DNA of 64,000 bases from Balanoglossus misakiensis (GCA_040954595.2 CM082597.2:8742001-8806000), one strand, 5' to 3'; shown: positions 48,501 to 60,901, counted from the first letter of the stretch. Made by a program: numbers and translations. Notes: generated by a model from the sequence alone, not told the origin.

Positions 48501-50381
48501 GTCCACTACGGCCTGGTTACTGTGTGCTCTGGTTAATGTTGACGCAAAGGTTGACCCCACCAAACACTCAAAATTAATGGGCAGAACACTGTCCACTACG
48601 GCCTGGTTACTGTGTGCTCTGGTTAATGTTGACGCAAAGGTTGACCCCACCAAACACTCAAAATTAATGGGCAGAACACTGTCCACTACGGCCTGGTTAC
48701 TGTGTGCTCTGGTTAATGTTGACGCAAAGGTTGACCCCACCAAACACTCAAAATTAATGGGCAGAACACTGTCCACTATGGCCTGGTTACTGTGTGCTCT
48801 GGTTAATGTTGACGCAAAGGTTGACCCCACCAAACACTCAAAATTTATGGGCAGAACACTGTCCACTACGGCCTGGTTACTGTGTGCTCTGGTTAATGTT
48901 GACGCAAAGGTTGACCCCACCAAACACTCAAAATTAATGGGCAGAACACTGTCCACTACGGCCTGGTTACTGTGTGCTCTGGTTAATGTTGACGCAAAGG
49001 TTGACCCCACCAAACACTCAAAATTAATGGGCAGAACACTGTCCACTATGGCCTGGTTACTGTGTGCTCTGGTTAATGTTGACGCAAAGGTTGACCCCAC
49101 CAAACACTCAAAATTAATGGGCAGAACACTGTCCACAACGGCCTGGTTACTGTGTGCTCTGGTTAATGTTGACGCAAAGGTTGACCCCACCAAACACTCA
49201 AAATTAATGGGCAGAACACTGTCCACTACGGCCTGGTTACTGTGTGCTCTGGTTAATGTTGACGCAAAGGTTGACCCCACCAAACACTCAAAATTAATGG
49301 GCAGAACACTGTCCACTACGGCCTGGTTACTGTGTGCTCTGGTTAATGTTGACGCAAAGGTTGACCCCACCAAACACTCAAAATTAATGGGCAGAACACT
49401 GTCCACTACGGCCTGGTTACTGTGTGCTCTGGTTAATGTTGACGCAAAGGTTGACCCCACCAAACACTCAAAATTAATGGGCAGAACACTGTCCACTATG
49501 GCCTGGTTACTGTGTGCTCTGGTTAATGTTGACGCAAAGGTTGACCCCACCAAACACTCAAAATTAATGGGCAGAACACTGTCCACTACGGCCTGGTTAC
49601 TGTGTGCTCTGGTTAATGTTGACGCAAAGGTTGACCCCACCAAACACTCAAAATTAATGGGCAGCACACTGTCCACTATGGCCTGGTTACTGTGTGCTCT
49701 GGTTAATGTTGACGCAAAGGTTGACCCCACCAAACACTCAAAATTAATGGGCAGAACACTGTCCACTACGGCCTGGTTACTGTGTGCTCTGGTTAATGTT
49801 GACGCAAAGGTTGACCCCACCAAACACTCAAAATTAATGGGCAGAACACTGTCCACTACGGCCTGGTTACTGTGTGCTCTGGTTAATGTTGACGCAAAGG
49901 TTGACCCCACCAAACACTCAAAATTAATGGGCAGAACACTGTCCACTACGGCCTGGTTACTGTGTGCTCTGGTTAATGTTGACGCAAAGGTTGACCCCAC
50001 CAAACACTCAAAATTAATGGGCAGAACACTGTCCACTACGGCCTGGTTACTGTGTGCTCTGGTTAATGTTGACGCAAAGGTTGACCCCACCAAACACTCA
50101 AAATTAATGGGCAGCACACTGTCCACTATGGCCTGGTTACTGTGTGCTCTGGTTAATGTTGACGCAAAGGTTGACCCCACCAAACACTCAAAATTAATGG
50201 GCAGAACACTGTCCACTACGGCCTGGTTACTGTGTGCTCTGGTTAATGTTGACGCAAAGGTTGACCCCCACCAAACACTCAAAATTAATGGGCACGATAC
50301 TGGCCACTCTGGCCTAGTTAATGTTGACGCAAAGGTTGACCCCACCAAACACTCAAAATTAATGGGCACGATACTGGCCAC
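45538..50381. repeat. Longest runs of pure 90-bp units
   Basis: Two runs (about 24 and 29 units) each start with a unit carrying a 1-bp deletion ('tccattaggcctgg' at 45535 and 47694), 2159 bp apart. Short units are absent inside the runs, which is why the longest open frames fall here. Confidence 0.85.
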
Positions 50382-51780
50382 TCTGGCCTAGTTAATGTTG
50401 ACGCAATGGTTGACCCCACCAAACACTCAAAATTAATGGGCACGATACTGGCCACTCTGGCCTAGTTAATGTTGACGCAAAGGTTGACCCCACCAAACAC
50501 TCAAAATTAATGGGCACGATACTGGCCACTCTGGCCTAGTTAATGTTGACGCAAAGGTTGACCCCACCAAACCCTCAAAATTAATGGGCAGAACACTGTC
50601 CACTACGGCCTGGTTACTGTGTGCTCTGGTTAATGTTGACGCAAAGGTTGACCCCACCAAACACTCAAAATTAATGGGCAGAACACTGTCCACTACGGCC
50701 TGGTTACTGTGTGCTCTGGTTAATGTTGACGCAAAGGTTGACCCCACCAAACACTCAAAATTAATGGGCAGAACACTGTCCACTACGGCCTGGTTACTGT
50801 GTGCTCTGGTTAATGTTGACGCAAAGGTTGACCCCACCAAACACTCAAAATTAATGGGCAGCACACTGTCCACTATGGCCTGGTTACTGTGTGCTCTGGT
50901 TAATGTTGACGCAAAGGTTGACCCCACCAAACACTCAAAATTAATGGGCAGCACACTGTCCACTATGGCCTGGTTACTGTGTGCTCTGGTTAATGTTGAC
51001 GCAAAGGTTGACCCCACCAAACACTCAAAATTAATGGGCAGAACACTGTCCACTACGGCCTGGTTACTGTGTGCTCTGGTTAATGTTGACGCAAAGGTTG
51101 ACCCCACCAAACACTCAAAATTAATGGGCAGAACACTGTCCACTATGGCCTGGTTACTGTGTGCTCTGGTTAATGTTGACGCAAAGGTTGACCCCACCAA
51201 ACACTCAAAATTAATGGGCAGAACACTGTCCACTACGGCCTGGTTACTGTGTGCTCTGGTTAATGTTGACGCAAAGGTTGACCCCACCAAACACTCAAAA
51301 TTAATGGGCAGAACACTGTCCACTACGGCCTGGTTACTGTGTGCTCTGGTTAATGTTGACGCAAAGGTTGACCCCACCAAACACTCAAAATTAATGGGCA
51401 GAACACTGTCCACTATGGCCTGGTTACTGTGTGCTCTGGTTAATGTTGACGCAAAGGTTGACCCCACCAAACACTCAAAATTAATGGGCAGCACACTGTC
51501 CACTATGGCCTGGTTACTGTGTGCTCTGGTTAATGTTGACGCAAAGGTTGACCCCACCAAACACTCAAAATTAATGGGCAGAACACTGTCCACTACGGCC
51601 TGGTTACTGTGTGCTCTGGTTAATGTTGACGCAAAGGTTGACCCCCACCAAACACTCAAAATTAATGGGCACGATACTGGCCACTCTGGCCTAGTTAATG
51701 TTGACGCAAAGGTTGACCCCACCAAACACTCAAAATTAATGGGCACGATACTGGCCACTCTGGCCTAGTTAATGTTGACG

Positions 51781-54700
51781 CAATGGTTGACCCCACCAAA
51801 CACTCAAAATTAATGGGCACGATACTGGCCACTCTGGCCTAGTTAATGTTGACGCAAAGGTTGACCCCACCAAACACTCAAAATTAATGGGCACGATACT
51901 GGCCACTCTGGCCTAGTTAATGTTGACGCAAAGGTTGACCCCACCAAACCCTCAAAATTAATGGGCAGAACACTGTCCACTACGGCCTGGTTACTGTGTG
52001 CTCTGGTTAATGTTGACGCAAAGGTTGACCCCACCAAACACTCAAAATTAATGGGCAGAACACTGTCCACTACGGCCTGGTTACTGTGTGCTCTGGTTAA
52101 TGTTGACGCAAAGGTTGACCCCACCAAACACTCAAAATTAATGGGCAGCACACTGTCCACTATGGCCTGGTTACTGTGTGCTCTGGTTAATGTTGACGCA
52201 AAGGTTGACCCCACCAAACACTCAAAATTAATGGGCAGAACACTGTCCACTACGGCCTGGTTACTGTGTGCTCTGGTTAATGTTGACGCAAAGGTTGACC
52301 CCACCAAACACTCAAAATTAATGGGCAGAACACTGTCCACTACGGCCTGGTTACTGTGTGCTCTGGTTAATGTTGACGCAAAGGTTGACCCCACCAAACA
52401 CTCAAAATTAATGGGCAGAACACTGTCCACTATGGCCTGGTTACTGTGTGCTCTGGTTAATGTTGACGCAAAGGTTTACCCCACCAAACACTCAAAATTA
52501 ATGGGCAGAACACTGTCCACTACGGCCTGGTTACTGTGTGCTCTGGTTAATGTTGACGCAAAGGTTGACCCCACCAAACACTCAAAATTAATGGGCAGCA
52601 CACTGTCCACTATGGCCTGGTTACTGTGTGCTCTGGTTAATGTTGACGCAAAGGTTGACCCCACCAAACACTCAAAATTAATGGGCAGAACACTGTCCAC
52701 TACGGCCTGGTTACTGTGTGCTCTGGTTAATGTTGACGCAAAGGTTGACCCCACCAAACACTCAAAATTAATGGGCAGAACACTGTCCACTACGGCCTGG
52801 TTACTGTGTGCTCTGGTTAATGTTGACGCAAAGGTTGACCCCCACCAAACACTCAAAATTAATGGGCACGATACTGGCCACTCTGGCCTAGTTAATGTTG
52901 ACGCAAAGGTTGACCCCACCAAACACTCAAAATTAATGGGCACGATACTGGCCACTCTGGCCTAGTTAATGTTGACGCAATGGTTGACCCCACCAAACAC
53001 TCAAAATTAATGGGCACGATACTGGCCACTCTGGCCTAGTTAATGTTGACGCAAAGGTTGACCCCACCAAACCCTCAAAATTAATGGGCAGAACACTGTC
53101 CACTACGGCCTGGTTACTGTGTGCTCTGGTTAATGTTGACGCAAAGGTTGACCCCACCAAACACTCAAAATTAATGGGCACGATACTGGCCACTCTGGCC
53201 TAGTTAATGTTGACGCAATGGTTGACCCCACCAAACACTCAAAATTAATGGGCACGATACTGGCCACTCTGGCCTAGTTAATGTTGACGCAAAGGTTGAC
53301 CCCACCAAACACTCAAAATTAATGGGCACGATACTGGCCACTCTGGCCTAGTTAATGTTGACGCAAAGGTTGACCCCACCAAACCCTCAAAATTAATGGG
53401 CAGAACACTGTCCACTACGGCCTGGTTACTGTGTGCTCTGGTTAATGTTGACGCAAAGGTCGACCCCACCAAACACTCAAAATTAAAGGGCAGAACACTG
53501 TCCACTACGGCCTGGTTACTGTGTGCTCTTGTTAATGTTGACGCAAAGGTTGACCCCACCAAACACTCAAAATTAATGGGCAGCACACTGTCCACTATGG
53601 CCTGGTTACTGTGTGCTCTGGTTAATGTTGACGCAAAGGTTGACCCCACCAAACACTCAAAATTAATGGGCAGAACACTGTCCACTACGGCCTGGTTACT
53701 GTGTGCTCTGGTTAATGTTGACGCAAAGGTTGACCCCACCAAACACTCAAAATTAATGGGCAGAACACTGTCCACTACGGCCTGGTTACTGTGTGCTCTG
53801 GTTAATGTTGACGCAAAGGTTGACCCCACCAAACACTCAAAATTAATGGGCAGAACACTGTCCACTATGGCCTGGTTACTGTGTGCTCTGGTTAATGTTG
53901 ACGCAAAGGTTTACCCCACCAAACACTCAAAATTAATGGGCAGAACACTGTCCACTACGGCCTGGTTACTGTGTGCTCTGGTTAATGTTGACGCAAAGGT
54001 TGACCCCACCAAACACTCAAAATTAATGGGCAGCACACTGTCCACTATGGCCTGGTTACTGTGTGCTCTGGTTAATGTTGACGCAAAGGTTGACCCCACC
54101 AAACACTCAAAATTAATGGGCAGAACACTGTCCACTACGGCCTGGTTACTGTGTGCTCTGGTTAATGTTGACGCAAAGGTTGACCCCACCAAACACTCAA
54201 AATTAATGGGCAGAACACTGTCCACTACGGCCTGGTTACTGTGTGCTCTGGTTAATGTTGACGCAAAGGTTGACCCCCACCAAACACTCAAAATTAATGG
54301 GCACGATACTGGCCACTCTGGCCTAGTTAATGTTGACGCAAAGGTTGACCCCACCAAACACTCAAAATTAATGGGCACGATACTGGCCACTCTGGCCTAG
54401 TTAATGTTGACGCAATGGTTGACCCCACCAAACACTCAAAATTAATGGGCACGATACTGGCCACTCTGGCCTAGTTAATGTTGACGCAAAGGTTGACCCC
54501 ACCAAACCCTCAAAATTAATGGGCAGAACACTGTCCACTACGGCCTGGTTACTGTGTGCTCTGGTTAATGTTGACGCAAAGGTTGACCCCACCAAACACT
54601 CAAAATTAATGGGCAGAACACTGTCCACTACGGCCTGGTTACTGTGTGCTCTGGTTAATGTTGACGCAAAGGTTGACCCCACCAAACACTCAAAATTAAT

Positions 54701-56143
54701 GGGCAGAACACTGTCCACTACGGCCTGGTTACTGTGTGCTCTGGTTAATGTTGACGCAAAGGTTGACCCCACCAAACACTCAAAATTAATGGGCAGCACA
54801 CTGTCCACTATGGCCTGGTTACTGTGTGCTCTGGTTAATGTTGACGCAAAGGTTGACCCCACCAAACACTCAAAATTAATGGGCAGAACACTGTCCACTA
54901 CGGCCTGGTTACTGTGTGCTCTGGTTAATGTTGACGCAAAGGTTGACCCCACCAAACACTCAAAATTAATGGGCAGAACACTGTCCACTACGGCCTGGTT
55001 ACTGTGTGCTCTGGTTAATGTTGACGCAAAGGTTGACCCCACCAAACACTCAAAATTAATGGGCAGAACACTGTCCACTATGGCCTGGTTACTGTGTGCT
55101 CTGGTTAATGTTGACGCAAAGGTTTACCCCACCAAACACTCAAAATTAATGGGCAGAACACTGTCCACTACGGCCTGGTTACTGTGTGCTCTGGTTAATG
55201 TTGACGCAAAGGTTGACCCCACCAAACACTCAAAATTAATGGGCAGCACACTGTCCACTATGGCCTGGTTACTGTGTGCTCTGGTTAATGTTGACGCAAA
55301 GGTTGACCCCACCAAACACTCAAAATTAATGGGCAGCACACTGTCCACTATGGCCTGGTTACTGTGTGCTCTGGTTAATGTTGACGCAAAGGTTGACCCC
55401 ACCAAACACTCAAAATTAATGGGCAGAACACTGTCCACTACGGCCTGGTTACTGTGTGCTCTGGTTAATGTTGACGCAAAGGTTGACCCCACCAAACACT
55501 CAAAATTAATGGGCAGAACACTGTCCACTATGGCCTGGTTACTGTGTGCTCTGGTTAATGTTGACGCAAAGGTTGACCCCACCAAACACTCAAAATTAAT
55601 GGGCAGAACACTGTCCACTACGGCCTGGTTACTGTGTGCTCTGGTTAATGTTGACGCAAAGGTTGACCCCACCAAACACTCAAAATTAATGGGCAGAACA
55701 CTGTCCACTACGGCCTGGTTACTGTGTGCTCTGGTTAATGTTGACGCAAAGGTTGACCCCACCAAACACTCAAAATTAATGGGCAGAACACTGTCCACTA
55801 TGGCCTGGTTACTGTGTGCTCTGGTTAATGTTGACGCAAAGGTTGACCCCACCAAACACTCAAAATTAATGGGCAGCACACTGTCCACTATGGCCTGGTT
55901 ACTGTGTGCTCTGGTTAATGTTGACGCAAAGGTTGACCCCACCAAACACTCAAAATTAATGGGCAGAACACTCTCCACTACGGCCTGGTTACTGTGTGCT
56001 CTGGTTAATGTTGACGCAAAGGTTGACCCCCACCAAACACTCAAAATTAATGGGCACGATACTGGCCACTCTGGCCTAGTTAATGTTGACGCAAAGGTTG
56101 ACCCCACCAAACACTCAAAATTAATGGGCACGATACTGGCCAC
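51781..56143. repeat. Higher-order duplication marked by 'aaggtttacccc'
   Basis: The variant 'aaggtttacccc' at 52475, 53910 and 55123 and 'gcaatggttgac' at about 51781, 52978, 53215 and 54413 mark repeated blocks (1435-bp offset between 51843-52965 and 53278-54400). Confidence 0.9.
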
Positions 56144-57585
56144 TCTGGCCTAGTTAATGTTGACGCAAAGGTTGACCCCACCAAACACTCAAAATTAATG
56201 GGCACGATACTGGCCACTCTGGCCTAGTTAATGTTGACGCAAAGGTTGACCCCACCAAACACTCAAAATTAATGGGCACGATACTGGCCACTCTGGCCTA
56301 GTTAATGTTGACGCAAAGGTTGACCCCACCAAACACTCAAAATTAATGGGCAGAACACTGTCCACTACGGCCTGGTTACTGTGTGCTCTGGTTAATGTTG
56401 ACGCAAAGGTTGACCCCACCAAACACTCAAAATTAATGGGCAGAACACTGTCCACTACGGCCTGGTTACTGTGTGCTCTGGTTAATGTTGACGCAAAGGT
56501 TGACCCCACCAAACACTCAAAATTAATGGGCAGAACACTGTCCACTACGGCCTGGTTACTGTGTGCTCTGGTTAATGTTGACGCAAAGGTTGACCCCACC
56601 AAACACTCAAAATTAATGGGCAGCACACTGTCCACTATGGCCTGGTTACTGTGCGCTCTGGTTAATGTTGACGCAAAGGTTGACCCCACCAAACACTCAA
56701 AATTAATGGGCACGATACTGGCCACTCTGGCCTAGTTAATGTTGACGCAAAGGTTGACCCCACCAAACACTCAAAATTAATGGGCAGAACACTGTCCACT
56801 ACGGCCTGGTTACTGTGTGCTCTGGTTAATGTTGACGCAAAGGTTGACCCCACCAAACACTCAAAATTAATGGGCAGAACACTGTCCACTACGGCCTGGT
56901 TACTGTGTGCTCTGGTTAATGTTGACGCAAAGGTTGACCCCACCAAACACTCAAAATTAATGGGCAGAACACTGTCCACTACGGCCTGGTTACTGTGTGC
57001 TCTGGTTAATGTTGACGCAAAGGTTGACCCCACCAAACACTCAAAATTAATGGGCAGCACACTGTCCACTATGGCCTGGTTACTGTGCGCTCTGGTTAAT
57101 GTTGACGCAAAGGTTGACCCCACCAAACACTCAAAATTAATGGGCAGAACACTGTCCACTACGGCCTGGTTACTGTGTGCTCTGGTTAATGTTGACGCAA
57201 AGGTTGACCCCACCAAACACTCAAAATTAATGGGCAGAACACTGTCCACTATGGCCTGGTTACTGTGTGCTCTGGTTAATGTTGACGCAAAGGTTGACCC
57301 CCATCAAACACTCAAAATTAATGGGCACGATACTGGCCACTCTGGCCTGGTTACTGTGTGCTCTGGTTAATGTTAATGGTAGGTTTTGTGGACTAAATGT
57401 CAATCTTTGTACTATTCGTACATGAAACTTTTCTTTCAAATACAACTTACAGACCAACATAGACAGTCATGCTTATATAAGTATGACTATCTATTAAAGT
57501 AACATTCATATCATGATTGTTGTTTTACACTGTGTTTTCAAAGTAATTGTTGCAGTAAACCAATTGCCTTGCTTGGAAATATTAA

Positions 57586-57692
57586 AAGGGAAGTCCTGTC
57601 CAGCTGATTTATGCATAATTTCTACACAATGTTTTTTTCTGAAAGAATGACCTCAAAGCTACCCAATTATGTAGCTGAACCGGACTTCCCCT
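57586..57692. mobile_element. Small TTAA-flanked MITE, 107 bp
   Basis: Ends AAGGGAAGTCCTGTCCAGCT and (reverse complement) AGGGGAAGTCCGGTTCAGCT, with TTAA outside both (57582-57585, 57693-57696). A partial relative (tgaccTCAAAGCTAC, then 'gaccggacatcccc') is at about 61255-61325 in the gene's intron. Confidence 0.75.
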
Positions 57693-57697
57693 TTAAA

Positions 57698-58207
57698 TGC
57701 TACCAGTGAGCTTGTTTGTCTTTGTAAATACACTCAAGTATTAATCCCCTTTTTCTCAGAATTCAATGCATCTTCATGCCATGAGGTGAGAGGACACTTT
57801 TGTTAGCAGGAGGGAAACAAATCCAAAATAAATAATAACAGTGCAAAGTTGGTCTGCTGACTTTCTCCACATTTCATTATTGAATTACGGCAAAATTATG
57901 AAATCCAATTATGAAATTCAGCTTTTTGTCCACTTTTTGTTGCTGCAAATTCATTGCGGTATAAAGGTCAATAATATGACAAATCTTGGTTAAAAGTATA
58001 CAGTCACCTTCAATACACATTCCCATATATGGCTGAATGGCGTATTTGAGCATTCTAAAGAACATATGGTGGCGCCTGTTTTCCACGTGTGCCACCAAAT
58101 GAAAATCTGTGATTGGCTAGATTTCAATTTTCCATGGTAACTATATATAGCTAATTTTCCATGGGTGATCATATACCTTTAACTCTATAGTTTAACATGA
58201 TACTTAC
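57698..58207 (-). other. Intron or 3' flank of the CUB/Sushi/EGF gene
   Basis: No EGF, Sushi or other exon recognised. At 58065-58140 'atggtggcgcc', 'gattggctagatttcaattt' and 'ccatggtaac' match the dispersed fragment at 14690-14745. The GTAAGTAT donor just above means the transcript continues leftward. Confidence 0.5.
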
Positions 58208-58393
58208 GAACACATGATTGGTTAAAAGTGTAGACATCATACATTGAGAGACCAGTTTCTCCAGGTGGTAGATAGAATCCACCTGTGCCGTTATTTGCAT
58301 ATAAGAGATAGCCTTCTTCACAGGAACATTGAAAACCACCTGCAGTGTTTTTACAAAGTTGATCACAAGAATGTGAAGCACATTCATTTATAT
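58208..58393 (-). CDS. CUB/Sushi/EGF gene, calcium-binding EGF exon 2 (extended loop)
   Basis: 186 bp, phase 1-1, between 'ctttgtag' and GTAAGTAT. It reads (D)INECASHSCDQLCKNTAG then GFQCSCEEGYLL: the cbEGF opening DINEC, five Cys in normal spacing and the CxC pair. The sixth Cys comes only in 'FNQSC', about 33 residues after the fifth, where cbEGF domains usually have roughly 8-12. The insert is Gly/Tyr/Pro-rich. The domain should bind calcium and extend a rod-like extracellular protein. It is the last recognised exon in the transcription direction. Confidence 0.85.
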
Positions 58394-58440
58394 CTACAAA
58401 GAAGGAACATGGATTGGATTAAAACAATGTACGTTCAGTA

Positions 58441-58790
58441 AAATTGAAAGTATTGTCATTTCTTTTAATCGTGAATTTTGGGATTATCTTGTGTACGTAC
58501 AAGATGAATCTGTGATAAAATAAAGGCGTCACCTTGCTTGCTTTTGAAATACAAGGCCATTAATTTAGTTGATAATAGAAGAAACCTGCTGACTCAGCAT
58601 GGTTCACCAATGGTTTGTCTATGGACAAAAACCTTAAAGAAATTTATCTCAAAATAGAGCATTGTAATCACACAATTTTATTTGACCAATGAATTTATAT
58701 TTACTAGACTGAGCTATGTGTAAAATTTCGTGAAAATGACAATAGTAGAAGTTTGTTTTCTAGCAATTATCAATGTAATCCTATGAGAAA
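58441..58790 (+). repeat. Dispersed ~350-bp repeat, copy 2
   Basis: Counterpart of 5997-6345, here in the intron between the two EGF exons. Confidence 0.85.
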
Positions 58791-58914
58791 AAGACACCTG
58801 AGATTAAAAGGTCATTCCAAAAATTTATCCGGAATTCTGAAATAAGTTCGGAATGTGTTAAATGTGAAAATAGTGACTTGAAGTTATGTTGCAAGTGACT
58901 TGTTTATGTCTCAC

Positions 58915-59043
58915 CTTTGCATGCTGTTCCATTCACATCTGGTTCAAATCCCACCAAACATGCACACTGATAGTCACCATCTCTATTTTCACAGACTTGA
59001 TTGATTCCACACCGTGCCACCAATGTACTACATTCATTGATAT
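58915..59043 (-). CDS. CUB/Sushi/EGF gene, calcium-binding EGF exon 1
   Basis: 129 bp, phase 1-1, acceptor 'atttcag', donor GTGAGA. It reads (D)INECSTLVARCGINQVCENR then DGDYQCACLVGFEPDVNGTACK. All six cysteines are present with normal spacing, plus the D-I-N-E calcium motif and the D-x-x-x-Y/F pair. A complete standard cbEGF domain. Confidence 0.92.
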
Positions 59044-59130
59044 CTGAAATGTTATTCATCAAGATATGATCAAAATCCCACAGGTCCGCTGGTAAATTCA
59101 GACCAACAAGTTTAGCTGGGAACCACCAGA

Positions 59131-59330
59131 CCAACAGGAAATTTTCACAAACAAATTTTCGCGAACTATGCAAGAGCCCCCCCAAAAAAGACATTTTTGT
59201 GTAAAAAACTATTTTCAGTGATAACAATGTAGTGAAATACGAGAACATGAAAATTAATCGTCTCATAACAGTTTCTGCTTTTGATATCGCAAAAAATTTC
59301 TTTGTCGCGAAAATTTCCTGTTTTACAGTA
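59131..59330. mobile_element. TTTTCGCG MITE, copy 2 (intronic)
   Basis: Right end 'cgcgaaaatttcctgttttacagta' (seen at 59306-59330) and mirrored left 'caggaaattttcacaaac'. Diverged palindrome in the intron between an EGF exon and a Sushi exon. Confidence 0.75.
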
Positions 59331-59521
59331 ATCAATGAAAAATAAAATTACGAAAATCATGAAATTTCTGACAGCCATAGATTTGCATGGCATGAACTGT
59401 ATGTCCTATCAGCATGTAGTTTAGGTGACATTTATGATAAATAGTCAAATTACTGGAGTGATCGATTACGGTACCTCATAAGCAGACAACCACATGAAGA
59501 CCAATCTTGATGTGAACTTAC

Positions 59522-59704
59522 CAATGCATGATGGTATTGCACTATTCCACTGTAAATCGGATTGACAAGTCAGGTAATCAGCACCATTTAATTCATAGCC
59601 AGCATTACAATAGAATGTGATGTTACTGCCCATATAATATGGTCCACTATCAGGGACAGCTTGTAGATGTGGGTCTGTTATGAGTCTATCACTGCAGTTC
59701 AATC
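59522..59704 (-). CDS. CUB/Sushi/EGF gene, Sushi/CCP exon 3
   Basis: 183 bp, phase 1-1, acceptor 'tacttgcag', donor GTAAGT. It reads LNCSDRLITDPHLQAVPDSG, then a 'G..ITFYCNAGYELNG' core, then LTCQSDLQWNSAIPSC. The four Sushi cysteines, the 'y.C..GYeL.G' core and the Trp before the last Cys are all present. Sushi domains mediate extracellular protein contacts. Confidence 0.92.
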
Positions 59705-59845
59705 CTGCAAGTAAAAAAAATAAAACACTATGTGGATGCAGACTTGATTGTGGTATATATATTGGGTATCTGTATTCTGTCACAACTTTAACATTTTCAC
59801 CCCAAGTTCCCACTATAAAAGTCCAGATACCATTGACTCCTTTTT

Positions 59846-60000
59846 TTCAATTATCGACTAAATTCATGACTCTGTATTTCAAAAACAAGCGTGGTGACCC
59901 CTATATTTTATCACAAATTTTCATTATACATACATAGGATAATCCAAAAATTAACAATTAAAAGAAATGACCATATTTTCAATTTTACTGAATGTACATC
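59846..60000 (-). repeat. Dispersed ~350-bp repeat, copy 3 (partial, inverted)
   Basis: The reverse complement matches the first ~150 bp of copies 1 and 2 ('tggattatcctatgtatgta', 'aatttgtgataaaata', 'aaatacagagtcatgaattt'). It lies in the intron between Sushi exons. Confidence 0.8.
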
Positions 60001-60014
60001 CTTAAATGACTTAC

Positions 60015-60197
60015 GTTGACAGTATCCTGGATCTCCAATCCATGATCCATCTTCACCACATGTAGAGACAGTGTAGCCAGTCAGACTGTAGCCAGATGGA
60101 CATGAGTAGGCAACGGTTGTTCCAAAAATCAATGAATCACCATTAACAATTTCATATGATAAGTAGTTGTCTACATTCGGTGGTGGACACTCGCGAG
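60015..60197 (-). CDS. CUB/Sushi/EGF gene, Sushi/CCP exon 2
   Basis: 183 bp, phase 1-1, acceptor 'atccaaacag', donor GTAAGT. It reads RECPPPNVDNYLSYEIVNGD, then 'FGTTVAYSCPSGYSLTG', then STCGEDGSWIGDPGYC. All four cysteines and the Trp are in place. Confidence 0.93.
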
Positions 60198-60901
60198 CTG
60201 TTTGGATAAGATGAACAGATAACATTACAAGTGTGTTAATACTAGGAAAATGGTTTAAAGGGACATGTAGCAGTAACCCTCACAATCCTGCATATTTTCA
60301 AGTTACCAGTGTCTGGTTTAACATTCAGTGTGTAATGTCCCAATTAGACACCCATGTGGAATGTAGCAACCAGCACAAAGTGCCCCATCATAACGCTATG
60401 GAGAGAATTTCAACTTGAGTCAGTGATTTTTATGAAAACATGACAGTGAACACCCTGTGTTATACTTTGTTTTCAAAACGACTCATCACACACTTTAAAG
60501 CCTCTAGAGCTGCCAAATTTCACAATTTTTTTCTTTTCCACAGTAAAACCTTTCAAATCTATGGTGATGCATACCACGATAGCTAGCTGCATACTGTTTG
60601 TATGGAGGCTGATTTTAATAAAATGGGTACGGCACCTGTTTAATACATTGCACGTTTAAATTGCAACATACAGCCACAATCAGGCATTGATGACATGTTC
60701 TTGTATCCCTATCAGTAAGCTTAATTATTTCAATGTACCAATCTACGTCGGAAAATAAAATCTGAAAATAAATGCAAAAAGTGGCAGCTCTAGTGGCTTT
60801 AAAGCACTGAAAGGTTCAGAGGACTAACATTTTTCTGAAAATCCGTCTCCTAAGTGTGCACTACAATGGCAGTTTAATTGTTTTCAAAAATATCAACTTA
60901 C
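60198..60901 (-). other. Intron between Sushi exons 1 and 2
   Basis: No exon or clear mobile element recognised. 'agctgccaaatttcac' and 'gtggcagctctagtggcttta' near 60510 and 60780 form a loose inverted pair (tttaaagcctctagagctgcc against ggcagctctagtggctttaaa), suggesting an old inverted-repeat element of about 300 bp. Confidence 0.5.

Larger units (their letters stand above)
38011..57375. repeat. 19.4-kb satellite/minisatellite array of ~90-bp units
   Basis: About 215-220 units. The main 90-bp unit runs ttaatgttgacgcaaagg, ttgaccccaccaaacactc, aaaattaatgggcagaacac, tgtccactacggcctgg, ttactgtgtgctctgg. A minority 74- or 75-bp unit lacks the last 16 bp, has 'cacgatactggccactctgg' and ends 'cctag'. 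Recurrent variants are AGA/AGC, ACG/ATG and an extra C. Both strands are open for up to 894 codons in runs of pure 90-mers because 90 is a multiple of three; the 74/75-mers supply the stops. Variant sites change residues on both strands, so nothing suggests a protein. Edge units on the left (38011-38160) are the most diverged. Confidence 0.97.

Noticed and set aside
45538-50391. Open frames of up to 894 codons on both strands as repeat-protein genes
   Set aside because: The unit length is 90 bp, so any stop-free frame in one unit stays open through the run. Frames are open on both strands simultaneously, variants are not biased to silent sites, and the 74/75-bp units destroy the frames. No splice or start context is specific to either strand.
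35344-57375. CRISPR array
   Set aside because: The 50- and 90-bp arrays have no unique spacers between repeats, and the window is clearly eukaryotic.
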